Source of the DNA: an uncultured Lachnospiraceae bacterium
Lineage (GTDB): Bacteria > Bacillota > Clostridia > Lachnospirales > Lachnospiraceae
DNA length: 64,000 nt
NCBI GenBank assembly: GCA_934364805.1
Contig: CAKRMH010000007.1
Location: 62,001 to 126,000 of the forward strand
Direction of reading: 5' to 3'
Within the stretch, counting starts at the first letter, position 1, and every line of letters begins with the position of its first letter. Below are positions 8,899-14,942 of this stretch, piece after piece. The position numbers were made by a program, and so were the translations under genes. The notes beneath the pieces are model-generated. The model was not told where the DNA came from, ran no database searches, and was given only the letters and a program-made list of their open reading frames with translations.

Positions 8899-9405
8899 AT
8901 TAGCGAATTAATGATTAACGAACAAATCAGAGACAGGGAAGTTCGTCTGATTGGGGAAAACGGAGATCAGCTTGGAGTTATGTCTTCAAGGGAAGCTCAG
9001 AAAATTGCGGATGAAGCAGGACTTGATCTGGTAAAAATTGCTCCAACTGCGAAGCCACCTGTATGTAAGGTGATTGACTACGGAAAATACCGTTATGAAC
9101 TGGCTCGTAAAGAAAAGGATGCCAAGAAGAAACAGAAAACGGTGGAATTAAAAGAGATCCGTTTATCACCAAACATTGAAGCTAACGATTTAAATACCAA
9201 AATGAATGCTGCAAAGAAATTCCTCGCAAAGGGAAATAAAGTAAAGATTACTTTACGTTTCCGTGGAAGAGAGATGGCTCATATGAATAGCAGTAAGCAT
9301 ATTCTGGATGATTTCGCTGAGAATCTTTCAGACATTGCTGTAGTGGAAAAAGCACCAAAAGTCGAAGGACGTAGTATTGGCATGGTGCTGGCAGAAAAGA
9401 GATAA
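8899..9405 (+). CDS. infC: Translation initiation factor IF-3, with AUU start codon
   Basis: IF-3 binds the 30S subunit, blocks 50S joining and checks the start codon and tRNA. I place the start at ATT 8899: SD GGAGGT (8885-8890) is 8 nt upstream, the encoded start (ISELMINEQIRDREVRLIG) matches the family N-terminus, and the length becomes 168 aa, as expected. The first ATG, 8911, is 20 nt from the SD. Longer in-frame starts would run through the attenuator. AUU starts of infC are known to allow autoregulation, because IF-3 discriminates against them. N-domain, linker helix and C-domain (VKITLRFRGREMAH) are all present. First gene of infC-rpmI-rplT. Confidence 0.96.
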   Translation: MSELMINEQIRDREVRLIGENGDQLGVMSSREAQKIADEAGLDLVKIAPTAKPPVCKVIDYGKYRYELARKEKDAKKKQKTVELKEIRLSPNIEANDLNTKMNAAKKFLAKGNKVKITLRFRGREMAHMNSSKHILDDFAENLSDIAVVEKAPKVEGRSIGMVLAEKR

Positions 9406-9426
9406 CATTTTAAGGAGGATACGAAA

Positions 9427-9624
9427 ATGCCAAAAATGAAAACAAGCAGAGCAGCTGCAAAACGTTTCAAACTTACAGGAACAGGAAAATTAAAAAGAAA
9501 CAAAGCTTACAGAAGACATATCCTGACAAAGAAAACAACAAAGAATAAGAGAAATCTTAGAAAAGCAGCTATGATGGACGCTTCAAATGTTAAGCAGATG
9601 AAGAAGATTTTACCATATTTATAA
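9427..9624 (+). CDS. rpmI: 50S ribosomal protein L35
   Basis: 65 aa, very basic; begins MPKMKTSRAAAKRFKLTGTG, the L35 signature. Strong SD AAGGAGGA upstream. Second gene of the infC operon, 21 nt after infC, under the same leader control. Full normal length. Confidence 0.98.
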   Translation: MPKMKTSRAAAKRFKLTGTGKLKRNKAYRRHILTKKTTKNKRNLRKAAMMDASNVKQMKKILPYL

Positions 9625-9650
9625 GAAATAGTTAAGGAGGATAATATAGC

Positions 9651-10007
9651 ATGGCAAGAGTAAAAGGCGGCTTAGGCGCTAAAAAAAGACATAATAGAGT
9701 ATTAAAATTAGCAAAAGGATACAGAGGCGCTAGATCTAAACAGTACAGAGTTGCAAAACAGTCAGTTATGAGAGCCTTAACAAGTTCTTATTCTGGACGT
9801 AAAGAGAGAAAGAGACAGTTCCGTCAGTTATGGATCGCTCGTATCAATGCAGCAGCAAGAATGAACGGACTTTCATACAGCCAGTTCATGCACGGATTAA
9901 AATTAGCAGGTGCTGATCTTAACCGTAAAGTATTAGCAGATATGGCTGTTACAGATGCAGAAGGCTTTGCAAAACTTGTAGAACTTGCAAAATCTAAATT
10001 AGCATAA
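9651..10007 (+). CDS. rplT: 50S ribosomal protein L20
   Basis: 118 aa, normal length. Starts MARVKGGLGAKKRHNRVLKLAKGYRG and contains the conserved RKRQFRQLWIARINAAAR. It is essential for early 50S assembly, binding 23S rRNA domain II, and is the likely repressor acting on the leader at 8757-8884. SD AAGGAGG (9633-9639). Last gene of the operon, followed by a strong terminator. Confidence 0.98.
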   Translation: MARVKGGLGAKKRHNRVLKLAKGYRGARSKQYRVAKQSVMRALTSSYSGRKERKRQFRQLWIARINAAARMNGLSYSQFMHGLKLAGADLNRKVLADMAVTDAEGFAKLVELAKSKLA

Positions 10008-10021
10008 TTAGATTATAAATA

Positions 10022-10064
10022 AAGACCCTGGAGATTTAATGCTCCGGGGTCTTGTTATGTTTTA
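10022..10064 (+). terminator. Intrinsic terminator of infC-rpmI-rplT
   Basis: A 12-bp stem AAGACCCTGGAG / CTCCGGGGTCTT (10022-10033 and 10042-10053, one G-U pair), followed by a T-rich stretch. The convergent AraC-type gene ends inside the hairpin at 10036, so the element is shared. Confidence 0.85.
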
Positions 10065-10878
10065 GGCGATATTCTTTTGGCGGGATGCCTTTCTTTTTAT
10101 GAAAGGTTTTAGAGAAGTACAACCCATTGTCGAAGCCTACGGAATTGGCAATTGCGGTGACGGACAGGCTGGAATGTTCCAGAAGAAAACAGGCCTGTTT
10201 GATCCGGAAATCAGTCAGGTATTCTTTGGGTGAGAGACCAAGAACTGTTTGAAAAGAGCGGAACAGATGACTTCTGCTTAATCCGACATAGGATGCAATG
10301 TCTTCCACCGTGATCGGATAGGAATAGTTGGAGGAAATAAATTCGATTCCTTTTTGTACGTAGCTGTTGCTGGAGTTCTTGATTTCGTTATTTGTGCTGC
10401 CATGCATAAAAAGTGCAAGCATCGTATAGAGACGCCCGGTCATCTCCACTGCGTGTTCAAATTCGTTTCCTCTTGCGTCATAAATGTGCAGGATCTGCCG
10501 GTGGATGTCCTCACCGTAAGGAGTCGAACGGATATATGGAACGGATTTGCGGAAGTCTGTTGCCTGTAGGATCGTCGATGCGTCGCTGCCGGTAAAACCA
10601 ACCCAGGCATATTCCCATGGCATGTCATTGTCGGCACAGTAGGTGACTTCCGTGTTTGGATAAACAAGAAATGAGTCTCTGGCACTTAAGGAAATGGACT
10701 CTCCATTTACATGATAGGTACCTTTTCCTGAGATGATGTAATGAATCAGATAGTGATCACGAACACCTGGCCCCCATTGGTAGAGGGAGTTGCATTTCTG
10801 AAATCCGACATTATAAACGGATAAGGATACCAGCTCTTTTTCGGTGACTTTATAGGAATTTTTGTAATTTTTCTGCAA
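10036..10878 (-). CDS. AraC-family transcriptional regulator
   Basis: An N-terminal cupin-type ligand-binding half (about residues 25-150; HYIISGKGTYHVNGES, ARDSFLVYPNTE) and a C-terminal pair of helix-turn-helices (ITVEDIASYVGLSRSHLFRSF; VTAIANSVGFDNGLYFSKTF, then the usual P..YR end). I propose a TTG start at 10878 (280 aa): GGGGG lies 9 nt upstream, while in-frame ATGs at 10902 and 10944 have no SD. Such regulators often control sugar-uptake or glycoside hydrolase genes, but no such gene is adjacent: the next gene is galE, divergent, and a link to it is only a guess. Confidence 0.88.
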   Translation of the reverse strand: MQKNYKNSYKVTEKELVSLSVYNVGFQKCNSLYQWGPGVRDHYLIHYIISGKGTYHVNGESISLSARDSFLVYPNTEVTYCADNDMPWEYAWVGFTGSDASTILQATDFRKSVPYIRSTPYGEDIHRQILHIYDARGNEFEHAVEMTGRLYTMLALFMHGSTNNEIKNSSNSYVQKGIEFISSNYSYPITVEDIASYVGLSRSHLFRSFQTVLGLSPKEYLTDFRIKQACFLLEHSSLSVTAIANSVGFDNGLYFSKTFHKKKGIPPKEYRLKHNKTPEH

Positions 10879-11064
10879 AATTTGCTTCCCCCTTTGTTGC
10901 ATGTCTATATGTATGCTACTACGGAAAGAATCGTCATGCAACAATTTTACATGTTTTTTCTACATTTAATCCTATACAAATGCAGAAAGGTGAGTTAAAC
11001 TGATAATAGCTTAGGCGACAGAATATGATATTACAGAATTTGATTGGAAAAGGAGAATAAGCTT

Positions 11065-12081
11065 ATGGCAATTTTAGTTACAGGTGGTGCAGGCTACATT
11101 GGAAGTCATACCTGCGTGGAACTTTTAAATGCTGGTTATGAGGTCGTTGTTCTTGATAATCTGAGCAATGCTTCGGAGAAATCACTGGACAGGGTGAAAG
11201 CTCTTACCGGAAAAGAAGTAACATTTTATAAGGGCGACATTTTAGATCGCGATATTTTGAATACGATTTTTGCAAAAGAGAAGATTGACAGCTGTATCCA
11301 TTTTGCAGGACTGAAAGCAGTTGGAGAATCTGTTGCTAAACCTTGGGAATACTACAATAACAATATTGCTGGTACACTGACTCTGGTTGATGTTATGAGA
11401 CAAAACAATTGCAAGAACATTATCTTCTCATCTTCAGCAACCGTATATGGCGATCCAGCACAGATCCCAATCACGGAGGAATGCCCGAAAGGACAGTGCA
11501 CGAACCCATATGGTTGGACGAAATCCATGCTTGAGCAGATCCTGACAGATATTCAGAAAGCAGATCCGGAGTGGAATGTGATCTTGCTTCGCTATTTCAA
11601 TCCGATCGGAGCACATCCAAGCGGAACCATGGGAGAGAATCCGAATGGTATTCCGAATAATCTGATGCCTTATATCACACAGGTCGCAGTTGGAAAATTA
11701 AAAGAGCTTGGCGTATTTGGAAATGATTATGACACACCGGATGGAACCGGAGTACGTGATTATATCCATGTTGTAGATCTTGCAGTCGGACATGTAAAAG
11801 CACTGAAGAAGATCGAAGAGAAAGCGGGACTTTGCATTTACAACCTTGGAACCGGTCATGGTTACAGTGTACTTGATATCGTAAAGAACTTCGAAGAAGC
11901 AAACGGAATCAAGATCCCATATGTGATCAAAGCAAGAAGACCTGGCGACATTGCAACCTGCTACTGCGATCCTTCCAAAGCAGCAAAAGAACTTGGATGG
12001 AAAGCACAGTACGGTATTAAAGAGATGTGTGCAGACTCCTGGAGATGGCAGAAGAATAATCCGAACGGATATGAAGATTGA
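11065..12081 (+). CDS. galE: UDP-glucose 4-epimerase
   Basis: Interconverts UDP-glucose and UDP-galactose (Leloir pathway and sugar precursors for surface polymers). Rossmann NAD-binding start TGGAGYIGSHTCVELL, catalytic YGWTK (YxxxK), and SSSATVYG holding the catalytic Ser/Thr. 338 aa, normal for GalE. ATG 11065 is chosen because AGGAGAA lies 8-10 nt upstream and the Rossmann motif then starts at residue 7; an earlier in-frame ATG at 11044 has no site. Monocistronic, closed by a terminator at 12121-12156. No other gal genes nearby. Confidence 0.97.
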   Translation: MAILVTGGAGYIGSHTCVELLNAGYEVVVLDNLSNASEKSLDRVKALTGKEVTFYKGDILDRDILNTIFAKEKIDSCIHFAGLKAVGESVAKPWEYYNNNIAGTLTLVDVMRQNNCKNIIFSSSATVYGDPAQIPITEECPKGQCTNPYGWTKSMLEQILTDIQKADPEWNVILLRYFNPIGAHPSGTMGENPNGIPNNLMPYITQVAVGKLKELGVFGNDYDTPDGTGVRDYIHVVDLAVGHVKALKKIEEKAGLCIYNLGTGHGYSVLDIVKNFEEANGIKIPYVIKARRPGDIATCYCDPSKAAKELGWKAQYGIKEMCADSWRWQKNNPNGYED

Positions 12082-12120
12082 TGCAAAAGGGAATGTAAAA
12101 CAGTTTTCTAAATTAAAAGG

Positions 12121-12157
12121 ACACCAGTTCTGGCAAATGCCAGTTCTGGTGTTTTTT
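12121..12157 (+). terminator. Intrinsic terminator of galE
   Basis: ACACCAG / CTGGTGT outer stem and CTGGC / GCCAG inner stem, separated by a small symmetrical TT internal loop, followed by T6. Confidence 0.9.
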
Positions 12158-12178
12158 AATATTAGCAAATACATGATT

Positions 12179-12200
12179 AATATTATAACGTTATAATATT
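12179..12200. repeat. Perfect 22-bp palindrome, operator-like
   Basis: AATATTATAAC (12179-12189) is followed at once by its exact reverse complement GTTATAATATT (12190-12200), with no spacer. It ends next to the SD of the 34-codon ORF at 12215. The absence of a loop argues against an RNA hairpin and for a dimeric DNA-binding site. TATAAT is contained in it, but a start from that -10 would fall in the SD. Confidence 0.7.
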
Positions 12201-12214
12201 GGGAGGGTGATAGC

Positions 12215-12319
12215 ATGAATGAAAATTTTAGAATAAATCCCAGATTTAATGGATATTACAGGCCGGAAGAGGGAAGCATAACCGGAAGCATGGTTAAACT
12301 TTTGATTAAACTTTTTTGA
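12215..12319 (+). CDS. Small ORF, 34 aa, unknown function
   Basis: ATG 12215 lies 5-6 nt after a very strong SD (GGGAGGGTG, 12201-12209) and runs 34 codons to TGA 12317-12319. The product begins MNENFRINPRFNGYYRPEEG and ends SITGSMVKLLIKLF: a polar, aromatic N-half and a short hydrophobic/basic tail that could touch a membrane. I recognise no family. The perfect palindrome directly upstream suggests regulated expression. It could also be the remnant of a longer gene. It sits between the galE terminator and tRNA-Glu. That it is translated rests on the SD alone. Confidence 0.45.
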   Translation: MNENFRINPRFNGYYRPEEGSITGSMVKLLIKLF

Positions 12320-12352
12320 AGAGGTTAATACCCTGAAATTTTAGCAATAAAA

Positions 12353-12376
12353 AAACACCGCAATCTGCGATGTTTC
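12353..12376 (-). terminator. Intrinsic terminator downstream of tRNA-Glu
   Basis: On the minus strand AACATCGCA / TGCGGTGTT forms a short-loop hairpin (one bulge) followed by T7. It lies about 36 nt past the tRNA 3' end. Confidence 0.65.
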
Positions 12377-12411
12377 CTCGGGTTGGGCTGTTTATTAAAA
12401 ATAACAGTCAG

Positions 12412-12483
12412 CAGTTCGTACGGGAATCGAACCCGTGATTCCGCCGTGAGAGGGCGGCGTCTTAACCGCTTGACCAACGAACC
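12412..12483 (-). tRNA. tRNA-Glu (anticodon CTC)
   Basis: Read on the minus strand. The acceptor stem GGTTCGT pairs with ACGAACT, with a G-U first pair. D-arm GTC...GAC. The anticodon stem CCGCC/GGCGG carries loop CTCTCAC, so the anticodon is CTC (codon GAG). The T-arm is ACGGG TTCGATT CCCGT. Discriminator G; CCA is not encoded. A lone tRNA gene, divergent from rimP, with its own terminator. Confidence 0.93.
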
Positions 12484-12549
12484 GTGTATTATAATATCAT
12501 GTACATATGAAAAAAGCAAGAGCTTTTTTATATATTTTTCAAGAAATCC

Positions 12550-12578
12550 TTGCAATGCGTTCCCAATAGTGATATTAT
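12550..12578 (+). promoter_or_regulatory. Sigma-A promoter of the rimP-nusA-infB operon
   Basis: TTGCAA (12550-12555), a 17-nt spacer and TATTAT (12573-12578). The predicted start is near 12585, about 90 nt before rimP. Confidence 0.75.
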
Positions 12579-12602
12579 ACTAGTTGATAACACGATGACA
12601 AG

Positions 12603-12632
12603 ATTGAGAGAGGGCAAAAGTCCTCTCTCAAT
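12603..12632 (+). promoter_or_regulatory. Leader hairpin before rimP
   Basis: A perfect 11-bp stem, ATTGAGAGAGG / CCTCTCTCAAT, with an 8-nt loop, inside the 5' leader. It is followed by TCATGTTTT rather than a clean U-tract, so it is either a weak attenuator or a stability/processing element. NusA, encoded next, is a known autoregulator in other bacteria; a link here is inference. Confidence 0.5.
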
Positions 12633-12675
12633 TCATGTTTTGGCGAATTTGTTTAGAAAAGAGGTGCTAGAGAAT

Positions 12676-13143
12676 ATGTCAAATGCAAGAGTATATGAGG
12701 CAAAAACAGAAGCTTTGATCACTCCGATCATTGAGCGGATGAAGTTTGAACTGGTGGATGTTGAGTATGTGAAGGAAGGAAGTACCTGGTATTTAAGGGC
12801 ATACATTGATAAAGAAGGCGGAATTACTGTGAATGAATGTGCGGATGTCGCCAGAGAGATGAATGTTCTTTTGGATGAGGAAGATTTTATTCCGGATTCT
12901 TATGTGTTTGAAGTGAGTTCTCCAGGACTTGGACGCCCACTGAAAAAAGAGAAGGATTATGTCCGCAACATGGGAAAAGAAGTTGAGATCAGGACATATC
13001 GTGCAATTAACCGGAGCAAAGAGTTTTATGGACTGTTAAGAGCATACGATCAGCAGACAGTTACCATTGAGACAGAAGACGGCGAAGAGATGAGTTTCGA
13101 TAAATCGGACATTGCTTTAATTCGTCAGGCAATACATTTTTAG
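12676..13143 (+). CDS. rimP: Ribosome maturation factor RimP
   Basis: 30S assembly factor, 155 aa. Start ATG 12676 follows SD GAGGTG (12661-12666); earlier in-frame ATGs lie before or inside the leader hairpin. Motifs DVEYVKEGSTWYLRAYIDKEGG and the family signature YVFEVSSPGLGRPL, with a C-terminal SH3-like domain ending in FDKSDIALIR. First gene of the conserved rimP-nusA-ylxR-ylxQ-infB unit. Confidence 0.95.
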   Translation: MSNARVYEAKTEALITPIIERMKFELVDVEYVKEGSTWYLRAYIDKEGGITVNECADVAREMNVLLDEEDFIPDSYVFEVSSPGLGRPLKKEKDYVRNMGKEVEIRTYRAINRSKEFYGLLRAYDQQTVTIETEDGEEMSFDKSDIALIRQAIHF

Positions 13144-13173
13144 CGTAAGATAACAATATAGGAGGATAAGATA

Positions 13174-14346
13174 ATGAATAATGAGTTATTAGAAGCGTTA
13201 AATATACTAGAACAGGAAAAGAACATCAGTAAGGATACTCTGTTAGAAGCAATTGAGAACTCTCTTGTTACAGCCTGCAAAAATAATTTCGGAAAATCCG
13301 ATAATGTTAAGGTTGTCATTGATCCTGAAACATGTGAGTTTCATTGCTATCAGGAGAAAACTGTTGTAGAGAATGTGGAAGATCCTGTAATGGAGATTTC
13401 GCTTCCAAATGCACAGATGATCAACACAAAGTATGAATTAGGTGATGTTGTACAGGTTGAAGTGAAATCCAAAGAGTTTGGAAGAATTGCAACACAGAAT
13501 GCCAAAAACGTAATTCTTCAGAAGATCAGGGAAGAAGAACGCAAAGTGATCTATGATGAGTATTACAGTAAAGAAAAAGACGTTGTTACCGGTGTTGTTC
13601 AGCGTTATGTTGGCAAAAATGTAAGCATTAACCTCGGTAAGGCGGACGCTTTGCTTACAGAAAGTGAGCAGATCAAAGGAGAGGTATTCCAGCCGACTGA
13701 GCGTATTAAGGTTTATATTGTTGAAGTGAAATCTACTCCGAAGGGACCAAAGATTCTTGTTTCCAGAACGCATCCGGAACTTGTAAAACGCCTTTTTGAA
13801 TCGGAAGTGACAGAGGTGAAAGATGGAATTGTTGAGATCAAGGCAATTTCCCGTGAAGCAGGAAGCAGAACCAAGATCGCAGTATGGTCTAATGATCCGG
13901 ATGTTGATCCGGTTGGTGCATGTGTTGGTATGAACGGTGCTCGTGTTAATGCGATCGTTAATGAACTTCGTGGTGAGAAAATTGATATTATTACATGGGA
14001 TGAGAATCCTGCAATTCTGATCCAAAATGCATTAAGTCCTGCAAAAGTAATTTCAGTTATTGCTGACGCAGATGAAAAATCAGCAAAAGTTGTTGTACCA
14101 GATTATCAGCTTTCGCTTGCGATCGGTAAGGAAGGACAGAATGCACGTCTTGCTGCACGTCTTACCGGATTTAAGATCGACATCAAGAGTGAGTCAAAAG
14201 CCCGTGAGGATGGAGATTTCATGGACTATGAGAATGACTACGAAGATGAAGAGTATTACGAAGACGAGGAATACAGCGAGGATGCTCAGGCAGATGAAGA
14301 AACATTTGCAGAAAATGAGACAGCTGCAGATAGTGAAGAGGAATAA
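13174..14346 (+). CDS. nusA: Transcription termination/antitermination factor NusA
   Basis: Binds RNA polymerase and nascent RNA, controlling pausing and termination. Domain order: N-terminal RNAP-binding domain (1-125), S1 (about 133-200, GVVQRYVGKNVSINLG), KH1 (ACVGMNGARVNAIVNEL) and KH2 (LAIGKEGQNARLAARLTG). The last 45 residues are a strongly acidic, Tyr-rich tail (YEDEEYYEDEEYSED), longer than in compact Gram-positive NusA proteins and without the AR repeats of E. coli. Total 390 aa. SD AGGAGGA. 2 nt before ylxR. Confidence 0.97.
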   Translation: MNNELLEALNILEQEKNISKDTLLEAIENSLVTACKNNFGKSDNVKVVIDPETCEFHCYQEKTVVENVEDPVMEISLPNAQMINTKYELGDVVQVEVKSKEFGRIATQNAKNVILQKIREEERKVIYDEYYSKEKDVVTGVVQRYVGKNVSINLGKADALLTESEQIKGEVFQPTERIKVYIVEVKSTPKGPKILVSRTHPELVKRLFESEVTEVKDGIVEIKAISREAGSRTKIAVWSNDPDVDPVGACVGMNGARVNAIVNELRGEKIDIITWDENPAILIQNALSPAKVISVIADADEKSAKVVVPDYQLSLAIGKEGQNARLAARLTGFKIDIKSESKAREDGDFMDYENDYEDEEYYEDEEYSEDAQADEETFAENETAADSEEE

Positions 14347-14348
14347 AA

Positions 14349-14621
14349 ATGAACAGTAAAAAGATTCCTATGCGTCAATGTGTTGGATGCGGTGAGATGA
14401 AAGCGAAGAAGGAACTGATCCGTGTGATCAGGACTCCGGAAGAAGAGGTTGTACTGGATACAACAGGTCGGAAGAACGGACGTGGTGCGTATATCTGTCC
14501 GGATCCGGAATGCTTAAAGAAGGCACGTAAGTCCAAGGGACTGGAACGATCTCTTAAGACCGCAATTCCGGCAGAAGTGTATGAGAATCTCGAAAAGGAG
14601 ATGGAAACACTTGCAAAATAA
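14349..14621 (+). CDS. ylxR: YlxR family RNA-binding protein (DUF448)
   Basis: 90 aa; begins MNSKKIPMRQCVGCGEMKAK and contains NGRGAYICPDPECLKKARK, the DUF448 signature. In Firmicutes YlxR has been linked to RNase P and to nucleoid/transcription control; its role here is inferred from family and operon. 2 nt after nusA and overlapping ylxQ by 11 nt. Confidence 0.93.
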   Translation: MNSKKIPMRQCVGCGEMKAKKELIRVIRTPEEEVVLDTTGRKNGRGAYICPDPECLKKARKSKGLERSLKTAIPAEVYENLEKEMETLAK

Positions 14622-14925
14622 GGCATTATCCATGCTGGGACTTGCAGCAAAATCGGGACATGTGGCCAGCGGAGAATTTTCTACGGAGAAGGCGGTCAAG
14701 AGTGGGAAGGCATTTTTGGTGATTGTTTCGGAAGAAGCATCTGAAAATACAAGAAAAATGTTCCGGAATATGACCGATTTTTATCATGTTCCAATGTATA
14801 TATTTGGAACGAAAGAAGAACTGGGACATTACATTGGCAAAGAATTTCGTGCTTCTCTTGCAATTACAGATGAAAATCTTGCAAAGGCAGTAGAAAAGAA
14901 ATTGGAAACCTATAAAACTGAATAA
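14611..14925 (+). CDS. ylxQ: L7Ae-family ribosomal protein-like YlxQ
   Basis: 104 aa L7Ae/L30e-like K-turn RNA binder. I choose the TTG at 14611, whose product MQNKALSMLGLAAKSGHVAS matches the family N-terminus and which has AAGGAG about 10 nt upstream; the ATG at 14581 is deep within ylxR. It overlaps the end of ylxR in another frame, suggesting translational coupling. Followed by infB after 17 nt. Confidence 0.87.
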   Translation: MQNKALSMLGLAAKSGHVASGEFSTEKAVKSGKAFLVIVSEEASENTRKMFRNMTDFYHVPMYIFGTKEELGHYIGKEFRASLAITDENLAKAVEKKLETYKTE

Positions 14926-14942
14926 CGGAGGAAACGTAATAT

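Noticed and set aside
12192..12197. TATAAT inside the 22-bp palindrome as a -10 for the small ORF
   Set aside because: Transcription would begin within the SD, leaving no usable leader; no -35 is seen.
12412..12483. tRNA-Glu as an integration site of a mobile element
   Set aside because: No integrase, no repeat of the tRNA 3' end and no foreign-looking gene nearby.
12325..12583. Overlapping ORFs on both strands around the tRNA
   Set aside because: They run through tRNA-Glu and its terminator, with no SD or family match.
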